From Emiliania huxleyi CCMP1516 (taxonomy: Eukaryota; Haptophyta; Isochrysidales; Noelaerhabdaceae): 64,000 nucleotides of DNA. Below are positions 21,670 through 33,404 of this stretch, one piece after another (within the stretch, counting starts at the first letter, position 1; each line of letters opens with the position of its first letter). The notes under the pieces were generated by a model that saw only the letters and a list, made by a program, of their open reading frames with translations, was not told the origin of the DNA and did no database searches. A program made the position numbers and the translations under genes. The DNA is taken from positions 253,711-317,710 of the forward strand of contig NW_005201912.1 of NCBI RefSeq assembly GCF_000372725.1. Reading direction: 5' to 3'.

Positions 21670-21811
21670 CTCACCTGTGCGTCACGGAGAGGGCGGCGGG
21701 GGTGAGGGCGGGGGCGGCGGCGGTGGCGACGGCGGTGGCGACAGCGGTGGCGAGGGTGGCAGGAAGGATGACGGGGAGGGTGTCGGGGCGAGAGGCGACA
21801 GCGGCGGCGCA

Positions 21812-21852
<41 letters not shown>

Positions 21853-21994
21853 CTCACCTGTGCGTCACGGAGAGGGCGGCGGGGGTGAGGGCGGGGGCGG
21901 CGGCGGTGGCGACGGCGGTGGCGACAGCGGTGGCGAGGGTGGCAGGAAGGATGACGGGGAGGGTGTCGGGGCGAGAGGCGACAGCGGCGGCGCA

Positions 21995-22035
<41 letters not shown>

Positions 22036-22177
22036 CTCACCTGTGCGTCACGGAGAGGGCGGCGGGGGTGAGGGCGGGGGCGGCGGCGGTGGCGACGGCG
22101 GTGGCGACAGCGGTGGCGAGGGTGGCAGGAAGGATGACGGGGAGGGTGTCGGGGCGAGAGGCGAGAGCGGCGGCGCA

Positions 22178-22212
<35 letters not shown>

Positions 22213-25200
22213 CTCCTCACCTGTGTGCCACGGAGAGGGCGGCGGAGGAGGAGGGGTGATGGGGACAGCGGTGGCGAGGGTGGTGGGGAGGGTGCTGGGG
22301 TGGCGAGAGGCGAGGGTGGCGCACCGTTGTAAACCTTCATGATTTCGTTCTCGTGGTGCCATGAGTGTTGCCCGTCGCTGAAGAGCACGCGGTAACGCGT
22401 GCCCTCGAGCAAGAACGCGACGTCCGTGCAGCGCCCCTTCTCCTCGGGGTAGGCGGCGACCCCGACGAGCCTACCCCGCAGCCAGAGCCCGCAGCCGCCA
22501 GCGTTGCCGCCGCCTCCGTGCCACGACGCCTCGACGAATCCGAGAGACACAGCGGCGCGCCGCTCTCCCCTCGGCAGAGCGTTCCAGGTGTGCGGGACGC
22601 CGTCCCACACGTCGCCGTCCCATGACGCGTCGACGAAACCGAGCAGGGCTGCCTGCACCTGCTCGCGCTTGTCCAGCTGCTCCCAGGGGAGCTCGCACGG
22701 CAGCTGCCCACCGCACCCCCCGGCACTCCTCTCTGCATCGCGCTCCTCCCTCCCTGCCTCCTCTTCCCCCTCCTCCTCTCCGCTCTCCTCCATGACATCA
22801 TCAATCCTGTCCTCCCCCTCTCCCTCGTCGTCTGAGTCTAGCGCAGACGGGATGCGCGGCGGCGGCACCCCAGTCAGCTTGGTGAGCCGTCCAAGCTCGA
22901 GCCTGCCCGGCTGGGCCAGCGTGCCGGCGGCTGCGCGCAGATCTGCACTCGGCCCACCGAACCGGGCGCAGCCTGGCCTAGCCTTAAAGGCGGCCCGCAG
23001 GGCGTCCTCGTCGGCGTAGCCGGCCGGCGCCTCGCCGCCGCGTGCTGTGCCCGGCTCTCGCCAGCCGCCCGGCACGGGGTCCTCCCGCACCTCCGCCTCG
23101 TACGCAGAGTGTGCGGCAGCCCACCGCCGGCAATCGCTGAGGAAGAAGATGACCTCCTTGCTGCTGCGCTGCAGCCTCGGCGCGAGCGCGGCGACGACGA
23201 CGCCTAGCCATGTCGCCCCAGCGAGCGGCCGGTGGTCGCAGAGCGCCGCCAGCGCGACAGTGGCCGCCTCCCAAGTCAGGCCGCTGCTGTCCGCGCCGCC
23301 GCCGCGGCGCTGCCGCCGGACCCGCTGCCCGCCCGTCGGCGCGGCGGCCGCCGCTGCTCCGCCGCCCAGCCTCGAGTTGACGGTCAGCTCGTACGTGGCA
23401 GCGTGCTGCAGCGCCAGCAGCACGCCGCCGCGTTGCTGCTTCGCGGTGGGCGGGACGCGCGGCGGCCACTGGGCTGCGCCCAGCTTGCTGTAGCACTGCG
23501 TAGCCCGCGCCGCGTGCAACAAGTCGACGCCGACGTACGATCTGCCGCTCGGCAGCTCGAGCTTGTGCCGCGCGAGCTCGAGGAGGAGCACCTCGAAAGC
23601 GCGGCCCTCCTTCGCGTTGGTCCCGCCCCAAATGACGAGGGCGACGTCGGCGCAGCCGTTAAGCGCGCTTTCGAGCCACTCGATCGCCCGCGCGCCTACC
23701 GCCGCGAAGCCCTCCGACGCCTCCCGCTGCACGTCGTCGAAGGAGCGCTGGTGGACGGTGAGGCCTTGTGGAGACGAGGGCCGTTGACTGGTTAGGCTTG
23801 ATAGCGGCTTGTGCGAACGGGTGGTGGGGAGGTGGGCGAGGAGGAGGGGCAGAGAGGGTGGGAGAGGGCTAGGAGTGCGCGGGAGAGCGCTGGTAGGGCG
23901 GGCGAGAAGCGGGTCGAGAGAGGAGGTGGGGAGGCGGGAGAGCGGTGGGCGGGAGTGGGGGTGGCGGCGTGGCGGCTCGGGGGTGGCGGCTCGGGGTGGC
24001 AGGCGAGGGAGTGGCAGACGAGCGAGGGCGGGGAGGGAGTGGCTTGTGCGTCGCTAGCTCTCGCCTGCGGGTGGCGACGCCGTCACCTTGACGTACGAGT
24101 GGAACGAGTCGCTGACGCGCCCCTCCTCGTCGACGCGGCCCATGGCGAGGGAGACGGCGAAGGGAGACTTGCCGCCCGTCGACACAACGTCAACGGCGAT
24201 TAGGGCCCGGTGGGACGTCGGCGACCACACCTGCGCCGCCTCCCACTTCAGCTTAGTCGGCACGACGCAGCGAGGCTTGCGCGGCACCGCACCACCGTTC
24301 GGCACTTGCCAGACGGAGTCGACGCGGCCGCCAAGCGCCTAGCATGGAACGGGACACTCGCTGTCTCAGGCGACTGCAGCCGGGCGATTGCAATGCAGGA
24401 ACTACCTGCTCGATCAGCTGCGGGTGCTGCTGTCGAAACTCTTCGACGAGAGCGGAGGCGAGGTTGTCCTCGGGCTCGAAGGAGGAGTCGTAGGTCTCGT
24501 CTGTCGTCGGGTCGGGCTCCCACTCAATCTCGTACTCGAGCTTCCCGCCCCACACCCGCTTGAGCGCCAAGATCCTCCGCACCGCGTAAAGCGGTTCGCT
24601 CTCACTCGCGCTCTCGCCATCATCGGCGTCGCGCGAGCTGCTCGCTCCCGAGGGCGGCGAGAACCTACAGGGGTCGCGGCGCATCATGTGAGAGGAAAGT
24701 CAAGTGTCGCCGCTCTCGCCGCTCTCGCCGCTCGCCCGCCGCCGAAGGCACCCTCGCTCGGCGTCGTCGCGTCGCTCCTGTCGTCGTACATCGCCAAGAA
24801 ACGGTCCTCCTCCTCGCGCTGCTCCTCCTCGGCCTCATTGCGCGAGCGGGCCGTCGCCGCCTTGGCCGCCCGCGCGGGCGGTCGCCCCATCTGCTCCTTC
24901 TCGCTGTCGTAGTCGCCGTCGGAGAGCTCGCAGCGGTCGTACCCCGGCACCTCCCGCCTCTCCACCTCCTGCCCTGGCCGCGACCCGACGCCGCTCCGCG
25001 TGCGCCTCTTGCCCAGCAGCGCCGCGGACGGTGGCGGGTCGTTGCGCCGCCGCCCGCCAGGCGGCGCCGAGCGTGCCCGGCTAGAGGAGCCGCCAACGCC
25101 ACCCGCCGCCACCCTGCGCCTAGCACCGCCACCTGCCTCGGCAGCTGCCGACACCGCCGTCCTCCGCGCCGCGGGTGCCGCCGCGGGTGCCGCCGCAGGA

Positions 25201-25760
25201 GCCGGCTCCCGCGGCGCTGGCGCCGCCGCCTCCGCCTCTCGCCTTGCGTCGGCATCTCCCGCTGCTGTAGAGGTGGCGGCGGCGGCGAGAGAGCGAGTCT
25301 GCCGACGCGGCGGCGCCACCGAATCCCGCTCGGGCACCGACGCGCTGGCCGCTGCCTCCGTCTCTTCGGTGCCGGACCGCCTCGCGGGCTTTGGCCGCCT
25401 CGCGCTGGCTGATCGCCGCACCGCCCCAGCCTGCTGTGCCTGCCTGGCGGCGTCGCGGTGCTCGATCGAGCGGTCCCGCCGCAGCGAGCGGGTCTGCCTC
25501 TGGCACGCGCGGATGAGAGCGTCGGGGCTTTCGGACACGCCGGCAGTGCCAGCGGGGCGCTGACGCGAACGGCTTCGCTGCGCAGGTCTCGAGCCAGCCA
25601 GCGCCGCCTGCTGTCTCCCGCTGTTTGCTCCAGCCGGTCCGTCGCCAGCTGTGTTGCCCTTGCCGCTGGAGGAGCGAAGAGCAGCCCGGCGCCGCAGAGG
25701 CGGCGCCTGCGAGAGCTCCGACGCCTCGGACACGCTGCTATTGCGTGCAGCACGCGACAT
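20319..25760 (-). CDS. Chromodomain plus DEDDh-exonuclease-like protein with zinc-finger-like tail
   Basis: Start ATG at 25758-25760. Exon 1 (to about 24690) is a basic, disordered region. Next comes a chromodomain (LYAVRRILALKRVWGGKLEY, EIEWEPDPTTDETYDSSFEP, EDNLASALVEEF). A 67-bp GT-AG intron (24405-24339) and a GC-AG intron (24064-23765) frame a region like a DEDDh 3'-5' exonuclease: ALIAVDVVSTGGKSPFAVSL, PPAGLTVHQRSF, VIWGGTNAKEGRAFEVLLLE, DLLHAARATQCYSKLGA. The usual D-x-E of motif I reads D-V-V, so catalysis is doubtful. Then two W-x-L...AA-LGF...SW repeats (ALLGFVDASWDG, AVSLGFVEASWHG), a Tudor-like stretch (YRVLFSDGQHSWHHENEI), a minisatellite-encoded Arg-rich segment, and a Cys/His tail (RLGCVVCKVNLCKKC) ending at 20319. 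Role in chromatin-linked RNA or DNA processing is inference. It could instead be a gene of a large mobile element. Confidence 0.55.
20555..22260. repeat. 1.7-kb coding-compatible minisatellite, nine units of 170-223 bp
   Basis: The anchor CACGGAGAGGGCGGCGG recurs nine times (first near 20700, last near 22230). Each unit is built of GTGGCGAC/GGGGAGGGTGGC blocks plus a TCGTCC run of variable length. Stop codons are nearly absent in several frames of both strands, so long open frames here do not prove translation. On the minus strand it would add Arg/His/Pro-rich repeats to the chromodomain protein; it could also be a large intron. Confidence 0.9.
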
Positions 25761-26919
25761 GAAGACCGTCGCTCTCCGGTCTACCTGTCGCACAGCAACT
25801 CGTGGCAACAGCGACAAACGCAGCGGGCGCGATTTCTTTCTTCCGCCGAGAAGGCACACGCTACAAAAACAAAATTCGTAGCCACGAACGCTCAGCACTG
25901 CTCATTCTCTCTTCTCTGGTGGTCTGGCACGACTGGCAGGCAGGGGTCACGCTTGAGGCTTGTGAAGTTTGTGAGGTGAGACCGAAGGTCTCAAGGAGGT
26001 CAGGTGGGGGACGTCCTTTGAGTGCGGGTGAAGAATAGAAGGCTCAGACTCGGCACAAAGCCGCAGACATGGCCGCAACAGTGCGCGCCCGCAGCCGCCA
26101 GGTCGGTCTGGGTGAGCCGAGTGGAGGTCCACGCCAGCGGGCAGACCAGCACAAACCCGAATCCCACCAATCTGGAAGAGTTGGTCTGGTGGCGCCCGTT
26201 ATCGCCCTTGTCGCCGAGGGAGAGCGAGCAGCGCAGCACCACACAACATGCCCGGAATAGGCGTCGACGACACATCAGCAGGCGAGGCGCAAAGAAGAGG
26301 CAGAGCACGCAACACGCTGCAGCTTGGCTGTGGGCGGTCTGGCAGCAACCATCGAGCGAGCCGGCGACAAAGCCAGCGCCCTCTGTACCCAGGGTGTTGT
26401 GCGAGACTCATACGTCGTCGCGGCGAACCGCTGTGCCAAGCACCCACCTTTCCAACCCGCCGCCGACGCTCGCTCGGCTGGGTCATCGGCGAGGAGTGCC
26501 GCCGATGCAAGAGTGGGCGGTCGCAGCAGCTCGTAGCGCTTGCCATGGCTGCCGCACACCCGGGCACAGTCACAGGCCGCGACAGGGACCCTTGGGACGG
26601 GCTGAGTGCACGCTGCGGGCTCGCACAGTGTCGGCGCGAAGCAAATTTTCTCTAAGTGAACCAGGGCTCTAGTGTCCCGTGAACAGTGTTGTGGCGCGTT
26701 TAAATGTATGTAAAATGATGGACCGCGCAAAGATGTGTGTAGAATAAAATGAACTGCACACACACACACGGGGAGGTACCGTTCCTTCAACCACCAGACT
26801 CCAGAGACGTACATGGATGGAGTGTGGTCAGCACTCCGTAACTGGAGGCCACGAGAGACGGCACGTGGGTACTCAGTCCAGAGGTCCAGCTAGCACAGCG
26901 CAATCGACCCGCGGCCGAC
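25761..26919. other. Intergenic between the chromodomain gene and RecQ
   Basis: It holds the chromodomain gene promoter (both neighbours are on the minus strand) and the 3' side of RecQ. Open frames at 26022-26672 (+) and 26275-26814 (-) have no domain and differ in style from neighbours. A short (CA)n run lies at 26757-26769. Confidence 0.4.
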
Positions 26920-29334
26920 TCAGTCCGAATCATCGTCGTCGTCGAGCACGACTACCTCGCCCGTCGCAGCGGGCGCCGCAGCCTCGCCGCCCTCAAAGTC
27001 GCTGTCCGCATCGGGCGGCGGCGGGCGGCGGGCTGGCTTGCTGCGAGCCCGCTTGCTCGACGCGCCGGCGGGAGGGCGCGATCGCTTCGTGGTGGGGCTC
27101 GAGGCGCCTCCGCCTGCCCGCGCGAGGCGCGGCAGCTGCGCGGCCGTCGCCGCGTCGAGCTCGAGCGCGGCGGGGAGGGCGGAGAGCGGAGCGGGCTCGG
27201 CGCCGCGGCGCAGCTGCGCGGCGAGGGTGGGCGCGAGCACGAGGTAGGCGTTGATCGAGTAGGCCGAGTACGCAAAGTGGAGGCCGAGCGAGCCGTCGAG
27301 CACGAGCCGCACGACGAGCTTCTCGAGCAGCCAGCGCCGCCACTCCGCGTTCGGCGCCTCACGGAGCTCCTCGAACCGCAGCTTGGCCGCCTCGCCGACC
27401 AGCTTGAGGGCCGTCAGCTTGGCCGGCGCCGCGCCGCCCTCGCCCTCGACGCTGGCGGCACGGTCGTTGAGCTCGCTCACCAGTCGAAGCACCGCGCGCG
27501 CCGCGCCGCCGACGGGCACCGACACGTAGGCCGCTGCTGCAGCCGCGAGACCGACCTCGGCACCGGTGGCGGTGGCGGTGGCGGTGGCGGTGGCGGGATC
27601 GGCGGCGGGATCGGCGGCGGGATCGGCGGCGGGAGAAGCCGCGGCGAGGGCACACACGTCGCAGCACGCGGCGCCGGTCGCGCGGTTCGTCGGGTGCAGC
27701 GGCTGGCCGAAGAGCGACGCGAGGCGCTCCCTGCGGCAGCAGCTCACGTCCTCGCAGTAGAGGCCCGCCGCCGTGAGCTGCGCCTAGCTGGGTTCGGGTA
27801 CTGGGTGGGTATGGGATCCTCGCCTTGTTGAGGGGCCCGCCGCCGTGAGCTGCGCCATGGCGGCGCGGCGGTCCCTCGCCTCTGCCGCCATCGAGGAGAG
27901 GCGGTACAAATCCGCGGGCCGCCACCACGCAATGACGTCCGACGGGCGCCCGTCGCGGCCGGCGCGGCCCGCCTCCTGGTAGTACGCCTCGAGCGACTTC
28001 GAGACGGTGTGGTGCAGCACGAAGCGGACGTCCGGCTTGTCAATCCCGAGCCCGAAGGCCACGGTCGCGACGACCACCTGCAGCGCCCCCTCCTCCCACG
28101 CCCGCTGCACCGCCTGCCGCGCCGCCGCCTCGAGCCCCGCGTGGTACGCCGCCGCCCGCACGCCTCTCTCGCTCAGCCCGCCTACAAGCGGCCTCGGAGA
28201 GGTCTCGGAAAGGTCTCGGAAAGGTCTCGGCACGCCTCTCTCGCTCAGCCCGCCCGCCACCCTCTCGGCGTCGGCGCGCGAGAGCGCGTACACGATGCCG
28301 GGTCGGCCGGCGTGGCGCGCGGTGGCGACGGCGGCCATCTCGTCGAGCTGCTCCGCGGGCGAGCGCTTCTGCCGCACCTCCAGCCGCATATTGGGTCGGT
28401 CGAAGTGGCCGCGGAAGTGGACTGCGCTCGCCGCGAGGCCGAGCGTGGCGGAGACGTCGGACACGACGGCGGCAGACGCGGTGGCGGTCAGCGCGAGGAT
28501 GGGGACGTTTGGGAAGGAGGCGCGGAGCGTGGAGAGGGAGAGGTAGTCGGGTCGGAAGTCGTGCCCCGCCGCGCAGCAGTGCGCCTCGTCGACGACGACG
28601 CGCTGCAGCCTGCCCGCGGCGTAGCACGTCTGCAGCTTTGCGAGCAGCAGCTTGGACTTTGCCACCCTCTCGGGCGTGACGTAGAGGAAGCGCAGCCCCG
28701 AGCCGGCGGCGTCGGCCAGCGCTGCGAGGATGGCGCTGGCCTGAGCCCGCTCGACGGCTCCCTCGGCGAGGAGCTCCGCCCGCAGCGAGAGGCGGCGGAG
28801 CGAGCGCACCTGGTCCTGCATCAGCGAGACGAGAGGCGACACGACGAGGGTGACGCCGGACGGCTCGAGCAGTGGAGGCAGCTGAAAGGTGAGCGACTTG
28901 CCTCCGCCCGTCGGCAGGATGGCAAACACGTCGCGGCCAGCAAGGCACGCGTTCACGACCTCCCTCTGCAGAGGCCGGAAGGAAGTGTGTCCGAAGCGAG
29001 ACTTTAGCAGGCGGGCAACATCGCCGTCCCACGGATGGGCGCCGGCCCAAGAGCCCTCGCCGCTGCCCGAGGCCGACGATGAGGCGGCGGATGAGGTCGA
29101 TGGGGCAGCGGCGGGCGGTGCCGTGGCGGGCGGTGCGGCGGAGGCTGCTGTTGCGAGTGTTGCTTCCCGCTCGGCAAGCTCTTGCGCGAGCGTGGCCTCC
29201 TCGCTGCGCAGCAGCGCCTGCTCTCTGCGATTCGCGGCGAGGCGACGGCGTAGCTCGTCCACGTCGGCCTGGAGCGCGTTCGACGTCGCAAAGAGAGCTC
29301 TCAACTTGGACGAGTGCCAACACAACAACAACAA
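26920..29334 (-). CDS. RecQ-family ATP-dependent DNA helicase
   Basis: 3'-5' helicase for recombination and fork repair, nuclear. The N-terminus is coiled (DVDELRRRLAANRREQALLR). Helicase motifs in order: 0 FGHTSFRPLQREVV; I ILPTGGGKSLTFQLPPL; Ia VVSPLVSLMQDQV; II VVDEAHCC; III ILALTATAS; IV GIVYALSRADAERVAGGL; V VVATVAFGLGIDKPDVRFV; VI YYQEAGRAGRDG. A RecQ-C zinc site (YCEDVSCCRRERLASLFGQ, CCDVC) follows the intron. Two 72-bp GC-AG introns, 28253-28182 and 27855-27784, are each bordered by a 22-24 bp exon duplication; removing them restores AGGLSERGVRAAAYHAG and MAQLTAAGLYCEDVSC. The C-terminus ends in SAP-free acidic/basic sequence (VVLDDDDDSD). No ATG lies in frame at the 5' end, so an upstream exon is missing or the start is noncanonical. 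Confidence 0.9.
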
Positions 29335-29404
29335 AAAGAATTCTTAAGACCAAGCCTCTCTCACAGCACAACAAAAAGAAGGGGCGCGTGCGCTAGGGCT
29401 CTTC

Positions 29405-29490
29405 CCGATCATCCGGCCCGCTGGGTGCGCTTCTTAGCTCCCCGGCCCTGGATGTGAGGCTGATGACTGCACTCCAAGTGCTCCAAGTGC
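29405..29490 (+). repeat. Dispersed 86-bp repeat, copy 2
   Basis: See the copy at 8543-8628. This copy lies about 70 bp upstream of the 5' end of the RecQ frame. Confidence 0.85.
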
Positions 29491-30155
29491 TTCGCAGCCG
29501 AGACGGCTGCCAGCGGGTACCATTTTTTTGATTTTGCCGCGTGCGCGATACAACTGTCAACTCACGTCTGCACTCTAACTTCTGTTGTATGTTGTTGATG
29601 ATGAAGATGTGCATGCTGTGACTCTGGCTGCGCGCACACGTCTGACGACACCGGTTGTCACCGCCATTAAAACTTATAGTTGTGATATGTGATCGTGCGT
29701 GAACGTCGTACCGCGACGCAACTGCGCATGAACTTTCTCCGTGGCGCGTGGCGCCGTGCCCCACGACTCTCCGTGTGTCTCGACGACACGAGCGAACCGC
29801 ACCCGCGTCCCCGCGCCGCGGCGGCGCCGGCGGCGCTGACCGGGCCGTCTCGCGTGTCGCGTCTGCGGTGCGGGGGGCAGGGCGCCTTGGGCGGGGCCCC
29901 GCGCGTCTCACTCAGCACTCGCGCCTCGCAGTCCGCACCCTGTCCCTGAATTTGCCCATCGCATGTGTGTGCCTCGTGGATTGTGGACCCGTGCGCCGAG
30001 CCGCCGAGCTGGAGCTGGTCCACGCCAGCATCCAGCAGCCAGACGGCCGCACTCGCAGCGAAGCGCTCGCGAGCACGACGACTTGCGACAGTGCACTCGC
30101 GACTCGGAGCGACCGGCGAGGCCTTGACGCGAATGGTAGTCACGGCCGTGTGCGC
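29491..30155. other. Intergenic, no gene seen
   Basis: Between the RecQ 5' end and the stop of the next minus-strand gene. Overlapping frames on both strands lack recognisable content. Confidence 0.4.
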
Positions 30156-30803
30156 TCACCAGAAGTCGGGGAAGCGCGGGTCGTTGTCTTCGTCGGGCGT
30201 GCGCCGCGTCTTCCACTTGAGGCCGTCGGGGCCCTTGAGCGACGACGAGGCGTCGCCCTGCGTGTAGGTGTACTTCGAGTCGTATTGCGGCAGCAGGACG
30301 GCGACGTGGCGGTGGAGGTCGTTCTGGGTTGGGATGAGCTTGATGAAAGCCGCCGGCCCGAGCGACCGCGCCACGCCCGCGACGACCGCCAGCTTCTCCT
30401 GCACTTCGACGTTGGCGTTCTGGGCGACCTTCGCTTTGATCTGGTCGATGTCGTCGGGCATGACGCACACGAGGCGCAGCGCGCTCATCGCGAGACGGCC
30501 GACGTCGATCTTGGCCGTGGACGTCTTGCCCGTCATGATGGCGGCAACTCGGTGCGCGACGGCCTCCTCGCCGGCACCCATCATCATCAGCCACTTGAGC
30601 GCCTCAGTGGCCTCCTTGGGCGAGGCGCCGGCCGCGCCGTTGGGAGCCGCCGTCTTGGCCTGCGAGACACCAGAGGAGCGGGCGCATTGTGGGTGTGCAC
30701 CGCGCGCCGCGCAGTGGCTAGGCTCGGCGCGCGCGCGGGCGCGTCCGAGCACCTTGACGGCCTTGCCCTTGCCCTTGCCCTTGGCGATCGTCTTCGGCGG
30801 CAT
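30156..30803 (-). CDS. Unknown small basic/helical protein, about 184 aa
   Basis: Exon 1 (30803-30753) gives MPPKTIAKGKGKGKAVK; a GT-AG intron (30752-30660, 93 bp) is followed by exon 2 (30659-30156). The mature body is helical and conserved-looking: EATEALKWLMMMGAGEEAVA, RVAAIMTGKTSTAKIDVGRL, LVCVMPDDIDQIKAKVAQ, and it ends RRTPDEDNDPRFPDFW. The Lys/Gly-rich N-terminus suggests nucleic-acid contact or nuclear location. I do not recognise the family. Confidence 0.65.
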   Translation of the reverse strand: MPPKTIAKGKGKGKAVKVLGRARARAEPSHCAARGAHPQCARSSGVSQAKTAAPNGAAGASPKEATEALKWLMMMGAGEEAVAHRVAAIMTGKTSTAKIDVGRLAMSALRLVCVMPDDIDQIKAKVAQNANVEVQEKLAVVAGVARSLGPAAFIKLIPTQNDLHRHVAVLLPQYDSKYTYTQGDASSSLKGPDGLKWKTRRTPDEDNDPRFPDFW

Positions 30804-32183
30804 CGTTGGCGGCGCGCGTGTCGTCAACGTGAAGCTTGCTGGTGAAAAGAATTTTACACGGGCGTCGCACAACACTGGGCACGGGAGCAGGAGAACTAGG
30901 AGAGCGCAACCAGTAGGAGGCCCGCGCCTGCCCCCGTGCCGCCGGTTGCAACCTGTCCTATACGAGAGAGGAATCCCTGGGACCCTGTCGTGTGGGTGAA
31001 CCCTGCCCAGCCCCCCTCCGTGTCGCGATGCGCTCCCCGCTCCCGTTCCCCTGTGTCCCTGATCGTCCTTACAAGATCCTGCTCGTGCAGGTGGGGACCC
31101 TGTCCTTCTCCCACCCCTTGTTTGGTGTGTCCGTTTTATTTATTTATTTATTTTGGGCACGGGACTGGCCGGATGAAAAGAATCTTAGGGCGAAAGAAGT
31201 TAGACGTCAAGCACTGCGGGAGCTGTCGAGTGCTGAGATGGTTTACGGCTAGGTTCACGGAGGGTACTCCTGCTCGGCTCGGCTCGTACCAGCGCGGGCG
31301 CCCGCGCCGCGCGCTCTGTCCGCTGAACGCTTCCGCACGGCGGACGGCGCACGCGCACCGGCCACACTCGCTAGGCTGACCGTTGAGTGCCCGCGCTGTA
31401 CTTTTTAGAGCGCACCACACAACAGGAGAAAGAACCGGCCCGGCCCGGCCCCCAGCTCTGTGCCAGTGCTCTCCCCGTCGCCACCCTAGCTTATGTGCGC
31501 GACAAGCCGAACCGGACAGACACAAGACAGATGCCCGCATCGCCGCGGGTACGCTGAGAGGAGATACCGCGCCGCACGACCAAACAGACGAGACACAAAG
31601 GCAGCGCATGTGGCGACTGGCATGGCGCTTTTGCTTTTTTTGCGAGACGCACGTTTTCCCCAACTTGGTGGGGTGTGCTGAAAGGCTAAAAGCAATTTAC
31701 AAACATGTTCATGTAGAAACTCTTGCTACTTTCTGGGGGTCTTTGTGGGTGATTTTTTTGGTAAAAAAAAAGCTTAGAACTCAGAACTCATACCATTACA
31801 TGCTAGTACGGTGGGTCCGAGACGATTCGAGACTTGCGAAAGCATCTCGTGTGTGCAGCGCAGCTTTCCCTCCGACTTGCAAAACTCACGGTCCTGTGAC
31901 CCCGTACATCTTCGAGACTGGTTCAGCCCCGCGGTGGACTAGTCACACGCCCGGACAGGCTTACACGCAGCCTGCAACAGACTCATGCAGATTCCTCGAT
32001 CCCACACCCTCCCGCCGCGGCCGACGCCTCCAGCCTCGACAGTAGGCCGGCATCAGCCGCAAGCGTCACTTTCTTAATGGGAGACGCTCAGGCCCCGGGC
32101 GGCGATCCACGGTAGCCGCCCGACCCAGTCGCGCTTAGCTAGCCGCGACCAAACTCGCTGTCCTTCTCGCTGTCGGTCTCGCT
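30804..32183. other. Intergenic, no confident gene
   Basis: A plus-strand frame at 31383-32045 is open for 220 codons, but it mixes styles and has no domain. A (TTTA)n run sits at 31135-31152. Nothing else is called. Confidence 0.4.
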
Positions 32184-33404
32184 CTACGCGCCGATGGCGA
32201 AGCGGGGGCCCTGCTGGCCGGTGAAGACACGGCTGGGGCCGCCGAAGGTCCCATCGCCGTCGATGACCTCGCCGTCGAGCGCTTTACTACACGCACGCTT
32301 GACTGCTTTACTACACACACGCTTTCGTGCCGTGCTCGGCGCAATGGTGGTGGCCTGTTGCCACATGCCCGGCCACTTTGTATGATGTCATGCGATTGTC
32401 CCAGATTGTGGCATTGGGGTGCGCTTCGAGCAGACCAACAAGAATAATGCATTCAAAATACATTGTGTGCCAGTGGCCTGGTGCCACAGCAGTACAGCGC
32501 TGCTGGAGCCTGGCCATATCCAGTAGCTCGCCACAGCCGCCCTCGTATGCCCTCACAATCTGCATCACCGATCGTGCGGCCGCATGTGAAACCACCTGCA
32601 CACGTCAACAGTTTTGGGGCTCACCCGGGCGTCGCACAGAAGCATGATCCACTCGTGGCCTCGATGGCATGCGAAGCATGCGCGTGAACACGCGCGCGCA
32701 TGGTGCACGCACAAAGGCACACTGACGACACGCATGTGTGTAGGGGAGTGCGTGGTATAGGTCGGAGGGGGGGGGTCTGCAACGTGCAGCTGTGCTAAAT
32801 CTTGAGCATGATTATGACACATACGGCCGCACACCCATCCTTTGTCGTCAAAGTCGAAAGTGCTAACCTCCTGATCGGAGGGGCGACGACACCCAATGAA
32901 TGCAGGAGTTATCCAAGCGCGTGCAAAGTCATAGCTTGCAGGCACGGCGCTGCGGAAGTTTGTGAGCAAATCAAACCGGTGGCGCACCACAAAGGCGTGT
33001 CTCACATTGTGCTGCTCCTCGAATGCCACCATCAATCGGAAAGCGCGGCGGACGCCCTCAAACTGCACCAAAAACGTACAGCCACGGGCCGGCATGGTCT
33101 TGCACTTCAGAGATGGAGTGCACTGGAACGGGCCGCTACTGTATATCTCATACGCAGCAGGAGAAAGGGCGCGCAAACCGTCGATCAGAGTGGCCGGGGT
33201 TGGCCCGCTGTGATGCAAGCTGGCAAATACGTTCGTAGGACCAGGTTTGCCGTTGCCGTCCAGGTGCTGGCGCAACTGCCGGGCTGTCACGGTGTTCAGC
33301 AATGGCGCTCCGCCTGAAAGGCAGACCGCAAAGAGGACCGTCGTGGTGAAGCCGCGTGGGACCGGAGGCGTTGCGTTCTCGGCTTGCGCAGCGGGCGCCA
33401 GCAT
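32184..33404 (-). CDS. Glycosyltransferase-like protein (protist FEGVRR...RHRFDL type)
   Basis: Exon 1 (ATG at 33404) shows VLFAVCLSGGAPLLNTVTAR, FEGVRRAFRLMVAFEEQH and HAFVVRHRFDLLTNF, the layout of an uncharacterised glycosyltransferase-like family common in algae, where an R-x-R-x-D-L motif follows a cofactor/substrate helix. A frame break near 32780-32660 implies an intron. A middle exon reads GELLDMARLQQRCTAVAPGH and FECIILVGLLEAHPNATIWD. A last exon probably reads IDGDGTFGGPSRVFTGQQGP and stops at 32184-32186. There is no clear signal anchor at the chosen start, so the 5' end may be incomplete. Enzyme activity is inference from motif style only. Confidence 0.5.

Noticed and set aside
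20477-22342. Long plus-strand frames (Gly/Ser- or Arg/Ala-rich) across 20.5-22.3 kb
   Set aside because: They are a by-product of a stop-poor minisatellite; several frames on both strands are open at once and none has a domain.
26022-26672. 216-codon plus-strand frame and its antisense partner
   Set aside because: No recognisable motif and no start or splice context; probably chance frames between two minus-strand genes.
31383-32045. 220-codon plus-strand frame
   Set aside because: Composition changes along its length, there is no domain, and in GC-rich DNA such frames are common by chance.
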